A DNA stretch of 64,000 bases from Bog-473 sp963804055 (GCA_963804055.1 CAWDOU010000013.1:1-64000); one strand, 5' to 3'; shown: positions 50,836 through 60,013, counted from the stretch's first letter. Notes: a model not told the origin generated them from the letters alone. Translations and numbers: made by a program.

Positions 50836-52068
50836 ATGAGCACCCTGGATGTCGCCCCCGTCGACCTCTCCGACTCGCGGTCCTACGTGGCCGGTGTCCC
50901 CCACGCCTGGCTGGCCTACCTGCGCCGGCACGACCCGGTCCACTGGCAGGACGAGCCCGGCGGGCCCGGGTTCTGGGCCGTCATGCGCTACGACGACTGC
51001 GTCACGGTCAACCGGGACTACGAGCGCTTCAGCTCCGCCGCCCGGGGCACCATGCCCTTTGAGCTGGCCGAGGACGAGATCGCCCAGCAGGGCCTGATGA
51101 TGCTCAACATGGACCCGCCCCTCCACACCCGCTACCGGCGCCTCGTCAACAAGGGCTTCACGCCCCGCATGGTGCGCGACCTCGAGGAGAGCATCCACCG
51201 CGCCACCGACTCCATCATCGACGAGGTGATCGAGACGGGCCGGGCGGACTTCGTCACCGACATCTCGGCCGAGCTCCCCCTCCAGGTCATCGCCGAGCTC
51301 CTCGGCGTGCCCCAGGAAGACCGCCACCGCATGTTCGAGTGGTCCAACCGGATGGTGGGCAACGAGGACCCCGAGTACCAGGACCAAGCCGAGCTGGCCA
51401 TGACCTCCGCCATGGAGCTCTACGCCTACGCCTCCGAGCTCTTCGCCAAGAAGCGGATCGACCCCCACGCCGACCTGATGAGCGCGCTCACCACGGTCGA
51501 GATCGACGGGGAGCGGCTCAGCGACATGGAGCTCGAGCTGTTCTTCCTCCTCCTCACCGTCGCCGGCAACGAGACCACGCGCAACCTCATGTCCGGCGCC
51601 ATGCACGCCTTCTTCCAGCACCCCGACCAGTGGCAGCGCCTGCTGGCCGACCGCAGCCTGCTGCCCACCGCCGTCGACGAGATGCTGCGCTTCGTCACCC
51701 CCGTCATGAACTTCCGCCGCACCGCCATGGCGGACACCGAGCTCAGCGGGACCAAGATCGCCTCGGGAGACAAGGTCGTCTTCTTCCACGCCTCGGCCAA
51801 CCGGGACGAGGACGTCTTCACCGACCCCGACACGTTCGACATCGGCCGGGACCCCAACCCCCACATCGCCTTCGGCGGCGGCGGGCCCCACTTCTGCCTC
51901 GGGACGAACCTGGCCCGCATGGAGATCCGGGTCATGTACGAGCACCTGCTCGACCGCATGCCCGACATTCGCCAGGACGGCGAGGTGCAGCGCCTACAGT
52001 CCCAATTCATCAATGGCGTCAAGCACATCCCGGTGGCATTCACCCCGTCCGCACGCGTCGGCTCCTGA
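50836..52068 (+). CDS. Cytochrome P450
   Basis: A soluble bacterial P450 of 410 residues that uses reduced ferredoxin to hydroxylate a substrate. The I-helix oxygen-binding motif VAGNETTRNL, the ExxR motif in DEMLRFVTPV and the heme-binding loop FGGGGPHFCLGTNLARME (cysteine ligand) are all intact. The N-terminal part (YLRRHDPVHWQDE, FWAVMRYDDC) and MDPPLHTRYRRLVNKGFT are typical. ATG 50836 is chosen for its ribosome-binding site. It is followed by a TetR regulator and an F420-type oxidoreductase on the same strand, suggesting a small catabolic or detoxification unit. Substrate unknown; the general style is like steroid or lipid P450s of actinobacteria. Confidence 0.93.
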   Translation: MSTLDVAPVDLSDSRSYVAGVPHAWLAYLRRHDPVHWQDEPGGPGFWAVMRYDDCVTVNRDYERFSSAARGTMPFELAEDEIAQQGLMMLNMDPPLHTRYRRLVNKGFTPRMVRDLEESIHRATDSIIDEVIETGRADFVTDISAELPLQVIAELLGVPQEDRHRMFEWSNRMVGNEDPEYQDQAELAMTSAMELYAYASELFAKKRIDPHADLMSALTTVEIDGERLSDMELELFFLLLTVAGNETTRNLMSGAMHAFFQHPDQWQRLLADRSLLPTAVDEMLRFVTPVMNFRRTAMADTELSGTKIASGDKVVFFHASANRDEDVFTDPDTFDIGRDPNPHIAFGGGGPHFCLGTNLARMEIRVMYEHLLDRMPDIRQDGEVQRLQSQFINGVKHIPVAFTPSARVGS

Positions 52069-52101
52069 GCCGGCCGCACCACTGATGCGGGAGAGGGATT
52101 G

Positions 52102-52725
52102 ATGGCGCGGCGCGCCCCCGATGCGCTCAAGGATGTCATCCGGGACTTCCGCCGCGACCAGCTGGTCGACACGGCCCGCCGTCTCTTCGGCGAGCGCGGC
52201 ACCACCGACGTCTCCATGGACGAGATCGCCGCCGAGGCCGGCGTCGCCCGCTCGACCGTGTACGTCTACTTCGCCAACCGCGACGAGCTCCTGCGCGCCT
52301 GTGTGCAGTCCATGTACGACCGGCTGCAGGACACGATCGCCGTCGTGGCCGACGATGGCGCCCCGCCGGTGGACCGCCTGCGCCGGCTGATCCTGGGGGC
52401 GCTCGAGCGCGTCGACGAGAGCCCCGCCTTCTTCCGCCTGGCCATGGCCACGCAATCGACCACCACGGCAGCCGGGTCGGAGGCCGTGGGCGGCGCGCTC
52501 ATGATGATCGGGCTCGACATGATCCGGGTGCTCGAGGAGCTCGTGGTGGCGGGCATGGCCACCGGCGACTTCCGGACCGACCTCGACCCCGAGCGGGCCG
52601 TCGTGCTCGTGGGTCAGCTGATCTACGGCGCGCTGTCGGTGCGGGCGGGCGAGCCCGAGCCGATCCCGGCCGAGCAGGCGGCCGACGAAATGTGCTCGTT
52701 CGTGTGCCGAGGACTGGGAGCGTGA
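52102..52725 (+). CDS. TetR-family transcriptional regulator
   Basis: A 207-residue regulator. The N-terminal helix-turn-helix is clear: ARRLFGERGTTDVSMDEIA, AAEAGVARSTVYVYFANRDEL. The C-terminal half is a ligand-binding helical domain (VDRLRRLILGALERVDESPAF). ATG 52102 is preferred, with GAGAGGG upstream. It probably represses the P450 operon by binding the palindrome at 50,795-50,813 and is released by a small molecule. Its stop is followed after one base by the start of the oxidoreductase gene. Confidence 0.9.
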   Translation: MARRAPDALKDVIRDFRRDQLVDTARRLFGERGTTDVSMDEIAAEAGVARSTVYVYFANRDELLRACVQSMYDRLQDTIAVVADDGAPPVDRLRRLILGALERVDESPAFFRLAMATQSTTTAAGSEAVGGALMMIGLDMIRVLEELVVAGMATGDFRTDLDPERAVVLVGQLIYGALSVRAGEPEPIPAEQAADEMCSFVCRGLGA

Positions 52726-52726
52726 C

Positions 52727-53605
52727 GTGAAGTTCGACCTGTGGATGCCCACCGCCAGCCCCATGACGACGCCGGAGCTGCTCGACGCCGTGGCGCACGG
52801 GGCCGAGGAGCGCGGCGTCGGGACCATCTGGGTGGGCGAGCACGTCGTGCTGTTCGAGCAGTACGACAGCCAGTACCCCTACGCCGAGGACGGCCGCATC
52901 CCTGCCCCGCCGGGAAGCGGGCTCCTCGAGCCCATGGTCACGCTCACCTACCTGGCGGCGCGGACGTCCACGGTCCGCCTCGGGACGGCGATGCTGCTCC
53001 TCCCCCAGCGCAACCCCGTCTACACCGCCAAGGAAGTCAGCACGCTCGACTGGCTCTCCGCCGGACGGGTGGACCTCGGCATCGGCGTGGGGTGGCTCAA
53101 GGAGGAGTTCGACGCGCTCAACGTGCCATGGACACAAAGGGGCCGCCGCACCGACGAGTACCTCCAGGTGCTACGCACGCTGTGGCTCGACGACACCTCC
53201 TCCTTCCACGGCCAGGTCTACGACCTTCCCGCCTGCGAGATGTACCCCAAGCCGGTGCAGCAGCCGCCCCCCGTCCACATCGGGGGCGAGACGGCGGCCG
53301 CCCTGCGCCGCGTGGCCCTCCACGGCCAGGGCTGGCACACCTTCAACCGGTCACCCGAGGAGCTGGCGACCGGCCTGGCCGAGTTGGACAAGGAGCTCGA
53401 CGCCGTCGGCCGCAGCCGCAACGACGTCCGCATCACGGTCTGTCCCTACTTCAACCAGCTCACGCCCGAATGGGTCGAGCGCTACGCCGAGGCCGGTGCG
53501 GACGCGGTGGCCGCCCTGTTCTTCGCCTTCACCCCCGAGGACGTGGCCCGCGCCTTCGACGACCTCGAGGCCTGCCGGGAGGCCGCCGCCCGCGCCGGCG
53601 GCTGA
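52727..53605 (+). CDS. LLM-class F420-dependent oxidoreductase
   Basis: A 292-residue luciferase-like monooxygenase-superfamily enzyme of the kind that, in Actinobacteria, often uses coenzyme F420 rather than FMN. The N-terminus MKFDLWMPTASPM leads to the barrel motifs GTIWVGEHVVLF, LGTAMLLLPQRNPVYTAKE, VDLGIGVGWLKEEFDAL and HIGGETAAALRRVALHGQGWH. GTG 52727 is used because it follows the TetR stop by one base. It may act on the product or substrate of the P450. Cofactor choice is inferred from family habits. Confidence 0.88.
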   Translation: MKFDLWMPTASPMTTPELLDAVAHGAEERGVGTIWVGEHVVLFEQYDSQYPYAEDGRIPAPPGSGLLEPMVTLTYLAARTSTVRLGTAMLLLPQRNPVYTAKEVSTLDWLSAGRVDLGIGVGWLKEEFDALNVPWTQRGRRTDEYLQVLRTLWLDDTSSFHGQVYDLPACEMYPKPVQQPPPVHIGGETAAALRRVALHGQGWHTFNRSPEELATGLAELDKELDAVGRSRNDVRITVCPYFNQLTPEWVERYAEAGADAVAALFFAFTPEDVARAFDDLEACREAAARAGG

Positions 53606-53904
53606 CCAGGCTCGCTGGGGCCGAGCGTCCCACGAGCGACGCGAGGTGCGCAGTGTGCTCGGGGCGGACCACGACCCGCTGCCTCGCGCCGCCCGTCGGC
53701 TTCGCAGTCGCGACGGTACGACCCAGAGCGATCCGGCTGAATCGCCCGGAGGAATGATCCGCCCACCGGCGTTTCATTCCTGGGGATGACGCCCGCCCTG
53801 CCCCCACCGGGGAGGCTGGGACGGTGCGAGCGGGGCGGTTCCCGACCAGAAGCCCAGTTCAGGCGGCAGTACCATGGTCGTCCCGCCCGGGAACGAAGGA
53901 TCCG
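53606..53904. other. Gene-free stretch before the two-component pair
   Basis: About 300 bp without a supportable gene. The segment should contain the promoter of the histidine kinase gene, but nothing definite can be named. Confidence 0.4.
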
Positions 53905-55233
53905 ATGGCCCTCAGCTCACGTCACCTCTACCCCGCGTGGCTCCGGCCCCGGACCGCGCAGGCCGGCGCGGCCGCCGGTCGGGCGCACGACCGACGGGAC
54001 GACGGGCCCTGGCGCCTCTGGGCGGGGCTGCGCGCCTTCGACCGCCGCAACGCGACCCTGGTCGACCTCGGCCTGGCGCTGGCGCTGTTCGTGCTGTGCT
54101 CGGGCTGGGTCGTGCAGCACGACGCCCTGCGCTCGAACCTCTGGTTCGTGGGCGCCCTCACCTTCCCGCTGGTCTTCCGGCGCCGCGCGCCGATGGCCGT
54201 GTTCGTCGTCATCGCCGCGGTGGCCTTCGTCCAGTGGCTCGTCTCCGGCCCCTCCCTGGCCGACGTGGCACTCCTCGTCGCGCTCTACACCGTCGCCCTC
54301 GAGTCCGAGTGGCCCCTCGTCGCCGTGGCGGTCGTCGTCCTGGAGGCCGGCGTGGTCATGGCCACCCTGCGCTGGGAGCCGGTGCGGAACAACGTGCAGT
54401 CCATCGTCTTCCTCACCGGGCTGGTCTTCACCGCACTCCTGGCCGGGGTGGTGGTGCGCGCGCTGCGCAGCCAGCTCGACTGGCTGGCCGAGCGCGCCGA
54501 GCGGTTGGAGGTCGAGCGCGACCAGCAGGCTTCGCTGGCCGCCGCGGCCGAACGCGCCCGCATTGCACGCGAGATGCACGACGTGGTGTCGCACAACATC
54601 CAGGTGATGGTCACCCTGGCCGACGCCGCCTCCCTGGCCCAGGCGACCGACCCGGAGCGGGCGGCCGAGGCGGTCCACGAGGTCTCGAGCACCGGCCGCC
54701 AGGCACTGACCGACATGCGCCGGATGCTCGGCGTGCTGCGCGACGAGCCGGCGGCCGCCCCCGGCGCCGGAGCCGGCCGCAACGCCGCCGGTACCACCGA
54801 CGGTCGTCCCCCCTACGCGCCCCAGCCGGGGCTCGGGGAGCTGCCGGCGTTGGTCGAGCGGGTGCGGGGCACGGGGCTCGACGTCTCGGTCCGCCGCGTG
54901 GGCGTGCCCTTCGAGGTCTCCGGGGCGGCCGGACTGACGGTCTACCGGGTGGTGCAGGAGGCCCTGACCAACTCCTTGAAGCACGCCGAGGCGGCGCACT
55001 CCGTGGAGGTGGAGCTGGCCTTCGCCGACCCCGACGTGGCCGTGCGGGTCACCGACGACGGCCGGTGCGCCGGCGCGACGCCGGCCGGGGCACCCGGCGG
55101 CGGCCACGGCCTGGCCGGCATGGCCGAGCGGGCCACCGCGTTCGGCGGGACGCTCACGGCCGGCCCGCGCCCCTCCGGCGGCTGGGAGGTCGAGGCGCTG
55201 CTACGCGACTGCAAGGCGCCGGCACCGGTATGA
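53905..55233 (+). CDS. Sensor histidine kinase, NarL/DesK type
   Basis: A membrane sensor kinase of 442 residues. About six hydrophobic segments lie between residues 50 and 190 (LGLALALFVLCSGWVV, MAVFVVIAAVAFVQWLV, LTGLVFTALLAGVVV). The HisKA_3 dimerisation box REMHDVVSHNIQVMV carries the phosphorylated histidine. The ATPase domain has QEALTNSLKHAEAAH (N box), RVTDDGR and GGGHGLAGMAERA (G box). ATG 53905 has GAAGGA upstream and is preferred over an earlier in-frame start. Its stop overlaps the response-regulator start (ATGA), so they form a pair. The signal is unknown. Confidence 0.92.
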   Translation: MALSSRHLYPAWLRPRTAQAGAAAGRAHDRRDDGPWRLWAGLRAFDRRNATLVDLGLALALFVLCSGWVVQHDALRSNLWFVGALTFPLVFRRRAPMAVFVVIAAVAFVQWLVSGPSLADVALLVALYTVALESEWPLVAVAVVVLEAGVVMATLRWEPVRNNVQSIVFLTGLVFTALLAGVVVRALRSQLDWLAERAERLEVERDQQASLAAAAERARIAREMHDVVSHNIQVMVTLADAASLAQATDPERAAEAVHEVSSTGRQALTDMRRMLGVLRDEPAAAPGAGAGRNAAGTTDGRPPYAPQPGLGELPALVERVRGTGLDVSVRRVGVPFEVSGAAGLTVYRVVQEALTNSLKHAEAAHSVEVELAFADPDVAVRVTDDGRCAGATPAGAPGGGHGLAGMAERATAFGGTLTAGPRPSGGWEVEALLRDCKAPAPV

Positions 55234-55925
55234 GCATCCGCGTCGTCCTGGCGGACGACCAGGCGCTCCTGCGCAAGGGCTTCCGCATGATCCTGGAGGC
55301 CGAGGAGGGCGTGGAGATCGTCGGCGAGGCGCCCGACGGGGCCGAGGCCGTCCGCCTCGTGGAGCTCTACCGGCCCGACGTCGTGCTGATGGACGTGCGC
55401 ATGCCGGTGCTCGACGGCATTGAGGCCACCCGCGCCATCACGGCGTCGGACGCCGGCCAGTCCACCCGCGTGCTCATCCTGACCACCTTCGACCTCGACG
55501 AGTACGCCTTCAACGCGCTGCGGGCGGGCGCCAGCGGCTTCCTCCTCAAGGACGTCCCGCCGGCGGAGCTCGTGGCGGCCATCCGCACCGTGGCCCGCGG
55601 CGACGCCGTGGTGTCGCCTCGCATCACCCGCCGCCTGCTGGAGGAGTACGCCCACTCGCTGCCCGACCTCGGTGCCGACGGCGAGGCCGACACCGACGCG
55701 GGTGACGCCACCGAGAACCCGGCCCTGGCCAGCCTGACCGAGCGCGAGCGCGAGGTGCTGCTCGCCGTGGCCGACGGCCTGTCCAACGCCGAGATCGCCG
55801 AGCGCCTGTACGTCTCCGAGGCCACCGTCAAGTCCCACGTCGGCCGCCTGCTGGCCAAGCTCGGCGTGCGCGACCGCGTGCAGGCCGTGGTCTTCGCCTT
55901 CCAGTCGGGCCTCGTCCAGCCCTGA
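55230..55925 (+). CDS. LuxR/NarL-type response regulator
   Basis: A 231-residue response regulator. The receiver domain has acidic pocket VVLADDQ, phosphoacceptor Asp in DVVLMDVRMPVLDG, the switch Thr in ILTTFD and the Lys in GFLLKDVPP. A linker leads to a LuxR helix-turn-helix: LTEREREVLLAVADGLSNAE followed by VSEATVKSHVGRLLAKLG. It is translationally coupled to the kinase and is its likely partner. The target genes are not visible in the sequence. Confidence 0.95.
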   Translation: MSIRVVLADDQALLRKGFRMILEAEEGVEIVGEAPDGAEAVRLVELYRPDVVLMDVRMPVLDGIEATRAITASDAGQSTRVLILTTFDLDEYAFNALRAGASGFLLKDVPPAELVAAIRTVARGDAVVSPRITRRLLEEYAHSLPDLGADGEADTDAGDATENPALASLTEREREVLLAVADGLSNAEIAERLYVSEATVKSHVGRLLAKLGVRDRVQAVVFAFQSGLVQP

Positions 55926-55955
55926 GCCCGCCGGGCCCACCCATAGGCTGAACCT

Positions 55956-57590
55956 GTGGCGCCCGACCCGATCTCTCCCGGCAGCGATCCCCCGCCGGAC
56001 ACCGCGTTCGGCACCTTCAGCGACGACGGCCCGTGGCGCATCGACCCCGACGCGCTGACCTGGCGCCGCGGCCTCGACCGCACGCGGAGCCGGCTGGCCG
56101 CGTCGCTCCCCCAGCTCACCCGGCGCCGGACACTGCCGCCGGTGCGGCGCATGGGCACCACGCTGCGCGCCGTCGGCCCCGCCTTGGGCCTGTGGTACCT
56201 GAAGGAGCGCCGACGCGGTGGCACGGAGTCGATCGCCGGCATCTCCCGGCGCCTGCGCAGGGCGGCCGAGCGGCTCGGCCCGACCTACATCAAGCTGGGC
56301 CAGATCATCGCCTCGGGTGACGGCGTCTTCCCGCCGGAGCTCGTCGCCGAATTCAAGTGGTGCCGCGACCAGGTCACGCCCGAGCCGTGGCCCGTCGTCG
56401 AGCGGGTGCTAACCGAGGAGCTCGGCGGCCCGCTGGCGTCCGCCTTCGCCTCGGTGGAGCGCACGCCGCTGGCCGCGGCCTCCATCGCCCAGGTGCACGC
56501 CGCCACGCTGCTCGACGGGACGGCGGTCGTGGTCAAGGTCCAGCGGCCGTCGGTGTCGGCCCGGGTGCACCAGGACCTCGCCGTGATGGCGTGGCTGGCG
56601 CCGCTGCTGGTCGGCCGCATCCCCGTCGCCGCGCTGGCCAACCCGCCCGCGCTGGTGGAGCTCTTCGCGGAGACCATCGTCGAGGAGCTCGACTTCCGCC
56701 TGGAGGCGGAGAACATGCTCGATGTCGCCTCCACCTTCGCCGCGCTCGACCAGCGCGACTTCGTCGTGCCGCGGCCCCACCCGACGCTGGTGACGCGCCG
56801 CATGCTGGTCATGGAGCGGCTGGACGGCTTCCACTTCGGCGACGTCGTGGGGATGCGGGCGGCCGGCATCGACACCGAGGCCGTCGTCCGGGCGGGCATG
56901 ATCGGCTTCCTGGAGGGCGCGCTGTTCTACGGCATCTTCCACGGCGACCTGCACGGGGGGAACCTCTTCGTGCTGCCGTCGGGCAAGACTGCGCTGCTGG
57001 ACTTCGGCATCACCGGGCGGCTGACCGAGGCCAAGCGGCTGGCGCTGCTCGCGCTCGTGGTGGGCGCGTCGAACGCCGACATCCCGGCCCAGGTCGCCGC
57101 GCTGCGCGAGCTGGGTGCGTTCCCCGGTGACCTCGACGTCCACCACGTCATCGACGTGCTCGGGCTGGACCGGCCCCCGGTGGACCCGACGGCGCTGAGT
57201 GCGGACGAGCTGGTGGCAGAGATGCAGCACTCCATCAAGACGCTGCTCGGGATCGGCGCCCGCCTGCCCAAGGAGCTGATGCTCTTCGTCAAGAACCTGA
57301 TGTTCCTCGACGGCGCCATCGCCACGCTGGCGCCCGATCTCGACCTGTTCGCCGAGATCGAGGGCATCGCACTGCTCTTCGCGGCCAAGCACGGCGAGCG
57401 CATCATGGCCCAGCTCGGCCTCGAGCAGGCCGAGAACTGGTCGCCGGACATCACGGGGATCAAGGCGGGCTTCGGCCTCGATGCGTCGACCGAGGGCCTG
57501 ACCCACCGCGAGATCCAGGCCCGCCGGGCCCAGGTCCGCGAGAAGTTCGAGGGCCGCCGTCCCGGGCGCCCACGGGGCGCTCCGAAGTAG
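55956..57590 (+). CDS. ABC1/AarF/UbiB-family atypical kinase
   Basis: A 544-residue protein kinase-like protein. Family hallmarks are intact: the KxGQ motif in GPTYIKLGQIIASGD, the Ala-rich loop in PLAAASIAQVHAA, the ATP lysine in VVVKVQRPSV, EELDFRLEAENM, the catalytic loop HGDLHGGNLFV and metal-binding DFGITG. In proteobacteria UbiB supports ubiquinone synthesis; in actinobacteria, which use menaquinone, the role is less clear and may concern lipid quinone handling. The start GTG 55956 lies 30 bp after the response regulator. C-terminal hydrophobic segments are weak here. Confidence 0.9.
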   Translation: MAPDPISPGSDPPPDTAFGTFSDDGPWRIDPDALTWRRGLDRTRSRLAASLPQLTRRRTLPPVRRMGTTLRAVGPALGLWYLKERRRGGTESIAGISRRLRRAAERLGPTYIKLGQIIASGDGVFPPELVAEFKWCRDQVTPEPWPVVERVLTEELGGPLASAFASVERTPLAAASIAQVHAATLLDGTAVVVKVQRPSVSARVHQDLAVMAWLAPLLVGRIPVAALANPPALVELFAETIVEELDFRLEAENMLDVASTFAALDQRDFVVPRPHPTLVTRRMLVMERLDGFHFGDVVGMRAAGIDTEAVVRAGMIGFLEGALFYGIFHGDLHGGNLFVLPSGKTALLDFGITGRLTEAKRLALLALVVGASNADIPAQVAALRELGAFPGDLDVHHVIDVLGLDRPPVDPTALSADELVAEMQHSIKTLLGIGARLPKELMLFVKNLMFLDGAIATLAPDLDLFAEIEGIALLFAAKHGERIMAQLGLEQAENWSPDITGIKAGFGLDASTEGLTHREIQARRAQVREKFEGRRPGRPRGAPK

Positions 57591-57688
57591 CCGCGGGCCG
57601 GAGCGCCGGGCTGCCTCCCCGTCGGCGGGGCCCCTCGTCCGGCGGACCGATCCCGGCCCCCGGTGGCGGTCGGTGCGAAGCTGGCGGG

Positions 57689-58126
57689 GTGAGCACCATC
57701 CGGACACTGCACACCGACGATTGGGACGGCTGGTCCGCGCTGTGGGCCGGCTATCTGGCCTTCTACCGGGCCGAGCTGGACGACCTGACCACCCAGAGCA
57801 CGTTCGAGCGGCTCTGCGCCGGCGAGGAGGGCATGTTCGGGCTGCTGGCGTCGGACGACACCGGCCGCGCCGTCGGGATGGCCAACTGCGTCGTGCACGC
57901 CTCGACCTGGTCCCGACGGCCCAAGTGCTACCTCGAGGACCTCTTCGTGGACCCGGCGGCCCGGGGCGCCGACGTCGGGCGCGCCCTGTTGCTGGCCGTC
58001 AAGGCGGCCGGCACCGAGCGCGGAGCCGATCCCCTCTACTGGCACACCCAGCAGTACAACGGCCGGGCCCGCTCCCTCTACGACCTGGTCGGCCGGCCCA
58101 CCTCCTTCGTCGTCTACGAGATGTAG
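57689..58126 (+). CDS. GNAT-family N-acetyltransferase
   Basis: A 145-residue acetyl-CoA-dependent acetyltransferase. The acetyl-CoA binding motif is seen in LEDLFVDPAARGADVGRALL, followed by YWHTQQYNGRARSLYDLVG at the C-terminal fold. The N-terminal region WDGWSALWAGYLAFYRAEL is typical of a subgroup acting on small amines or peptides. GTG 57689 is the chosen start. The substrate is unknown. Confidence 0.88.
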   Translation: MSTIRTLHTDDWDGWSALWAGYLAFYRAELDDLTTQSTFERLCAGEEGMFGLLASDDTGRAVGMANCVVHASTWSRRPKCYLEDLFVDPAARGADVGRALLLAVKAAGTERGADPLYWHTQQYNGRARSLYDLVGRPTSFVVYEM

Positions 58127-58229
58127 GCGCCTGTCACAGCAGTTCCGTAGGGTGTCCACCATGTCCCGCCCACTCCCCGCGATCCCGATCCCGTCGCGGG
58201 CCGGCCGATAGGGTTCGGGCCGACCTCCC

Positions 58230-59648
58230 ATGCCACCCCGCCGTCGCACCGCCACCTCCAATTTCGGCGTCGGGCGCCGCGAGTCGCACGTGGCGGACGC
58301 GTTCTACGCCCGCTTCGAGGCGCCGGAGCTCAGCGCCGACGAGCACGTCACCCCGCACGAGCCCGGCGTCTCGTGCCTGTGCGGTGACGCCCGCCGGATG
58401 GAGGCCGTGGCGGACGACTCGGTGGCCCTCGTCGTCACCTCACCCCCCTACTTCGCCGGCAAGCAGTACGAGGAGGAGCTCGACCGCGAGGGCGTGCCCG
58501 GCTCCTACATCGAGTACCTGACGCTGCTGCGCGAGGTGTTCGCCGAGTGCAAGCGGGTGCTCGAACCCGGCGGCCGCATCGCCGTCAACGTGGCCAACCT
58601 CGGGCGCAAGCCGTATCGCAGCCTGGCGGCCGACGTGATGACGATCCTGCAGGACGACCTGCACCTCCTCCCCCGGGGCGAGATCGTGTGGCAGAAGGGC
58701 GAGGGGGCCAGCGGCTCGTGCGCCTGGGGCTCCTTCCGCTCCGCCGCCAACCCGGTCCTCCGCGATGTGACCGAGCGCGTCGTCGTGGCCAGCAAGGGGC
58801 GCTTCGGGCGGGCCCGCAGCCCCAAGGAGCGCCGCCGCGACGGCCTGCCCCACGAGAGCAGCGTCGGGGCCGACGACTTCATGGCGCTGACGCTCGACGT
58901 GTGGGACATCCCACCGGAGAGCGCGGTGCGGGTGCGCCACCCCGCCCCCTTCCCCGTGGAGCTGCCGCAGCGCCTCATGGAGCTCTACACGTATCGAGGC
59001 GATCTCGTCGTCGACCCGTTCGCCGGCTCCGGCTCCACCCTCGTGGCGGCGCTCCGCTGCGGACGCGACGCCGTGGGGTACGACCTCGACCCCGCCTATG
59101 TCGAGCTGTCCCGGGCCCGACTGGCCGAGGAGGCCCCGCCGGCGGGCGGTCCGGCGGCGGGCGCCGCCCCGCCGAGCGCAGCAGCCGGCGACGGTGCCTC
59201 GGCCACGACGGTGGCCCGGGCCGCGCTGGAAGCGGCCGGCTTCACCGACCTGCGGGCCAACCGCCGCCTGCGCGGGCTCGGCCTCGCCGTCGACTTCACG
59301 GCCACCGACGCCGCCGGCCGGACGTGGTACTTCGACGTCGCCGGGCCGAACTCGGCCTACCGGGGCGGCATGGCCCGCTCCGAGACGGTGTGGCGGGCCC
59401 TCGGCCGGGCCCACGTGCTGGCGGCGGGCGGCCACGCGCCCTTCGTGGTGCTCACCACCCAGTTGCCACGGCCGGGCACCGAGGCCGACCGCGCGCTGCG
59501 GGCACCGGGCCCCGGCGGCATCTTCGACGCCGTGGATCTGTCGTCACCGGATGCCCCTGCCCGACTCAAGGCCTACGCCCGCGGCCGCGGCCGCTCCCCC
59601 CGCGTCGGCTTCTGGACCGCCGCCGACGTGACGCCGGGAGCCGTCTGA
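58230..59648 (+). CDS. DNA methyltransferase (beta class, TSPPY) with extra C-terminal domain
   Basis: A 472-residue site-specific DNA methyltransferase. Motif IV is VTSPPYFAGKQYEEEL, the form often found in N4-cytosine enzymes. Motif X/I regions at the end of the catalytic domain are VDPFAGSGSTLVAALRCG and VGYDLDPAYVELSRARL, the FxGxG SAM-binding site. The order IV then I is that of the beta class. About 150 residues follow a low-complexity Pro/Ala linker (near 59,130-59,200): ALEAAGFTDLRANRRLRGLG, VDFTATDAAGRTWYFDVAG, PFVVLTTQLPRPGTEAD. This tail has a nuclease-like alternation of strands but no clear (D/E)xK. No restriction gene is next to it. Confidence 0.85.
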   Translation: MPPRRRTATSNFGVGRRESHVADAFYARFEAPELSADEHVTPHEPGVSCLCGDARRMEAVADDSVALVVTSPPYFAGKQYEEELDREGVPGSYIEYLTLLREVFAECKRVLEPGGRIAVNVANLGRKPYRSLAADVMTILQDDLHLLPRGEIVWQKGEGASGSCAWGSFRSAANPVLRDVTERVVVASKGRFGRARSPKERRRDGLPHESSVGADDFMALTLDVWDIPPESAVRVRHPAPFPVELPQRLMELYTYRGDLVVDPFAGSGSTLVAALRCGRDAVGYDLDPAYVELSRARLAEEAPPAGGPAAGAAPPSAAAGDGASATTVARAALEAAGFTDLRANRRLRGLGLAVDFTATDAAGRTWYFDVAGPNSAYRGGMARSETVWRALGRAHVLAAGGHAPFVVLTTQLPRPGTEADRALRAPGPGGIFDAVDLSSPDAPARLKAYARGRGRSPRVGFWTAADVTPGAV

Positions 59649-59684
59649 GCATGGGCGGCGCCTGAGCATGGGCGGCGCCTGACC
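59649..59684. repeat. Short direct repeat with reiterated ATG
   Basis: The 18-bp unit TGAGCATGGGCGGCGCC is repeated in tandem, followed by a third, partial copy (TGACCATGGGCACC) that holds the start of the next gene. This gives three spaced ATG codons, two of them followed by quick stops. It may be slippage or may affect start selection. Confidence 0.55.
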
Positions 59685-59999
59685 ATGGGCACCGTCGTCG
59701 CCTGCGCCGTCGTGCGTGACGACCCGCCGCGCGTCTTCGTCGCCGAGAACCTCGAGACGCTGAACTGGGTGCTGGCCAACCAGCTGGTGGCCATGACGCC
59801 GGGCCGGGACCTGCCGCCCGGTGAGCGCGCCGCGCTGCGCCAGGCCCTGCGCGACGAGCGCTGGGGCGACGCCGTGTTCGCCTTCATCGCCCGCACCGGC
59901 ATCGCCGTCGACGTGTACGAGAGCACCGAGCTCCACCTCGCCCCGGAGGCGACGGTGGGGCCACTCGAGCTGCAGCTCACGCCCCTGTTCGCTGACTAG
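59685..59999 (+). CDS. Hypothetical protein
   Basis: A 104-residue protein I do not recognise (MGTVVACAVVRDDPPRVFVAE, ending LELQLTPLFAD). It has alternating strands and helices and no membrane segment or signal. It lies 36 bp after the methyltransferase and may be in the same transcript. It converges on the DUF4389 gene with only 14 bp between. Confidence 0.6.
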   Translation: MGTVVACAVVRDDPPRVFVAENLETLNWVLANQLVAMTPGRDLPPGERAALRQALRDERWGDAVFAFIARTGIAVDVYESTELHLAPEATVGPLELQLTPLFAD

Positions 60000-60013
60000 G
60001 TGTTCGTGGTGCG

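Noticed and set aside
58230..59648. Complete restriction-modification system
   Set aside because: Only the methyltransferase is recognisable; neighbouring genes are a GNAT enzyme and a small hypothetical protein.
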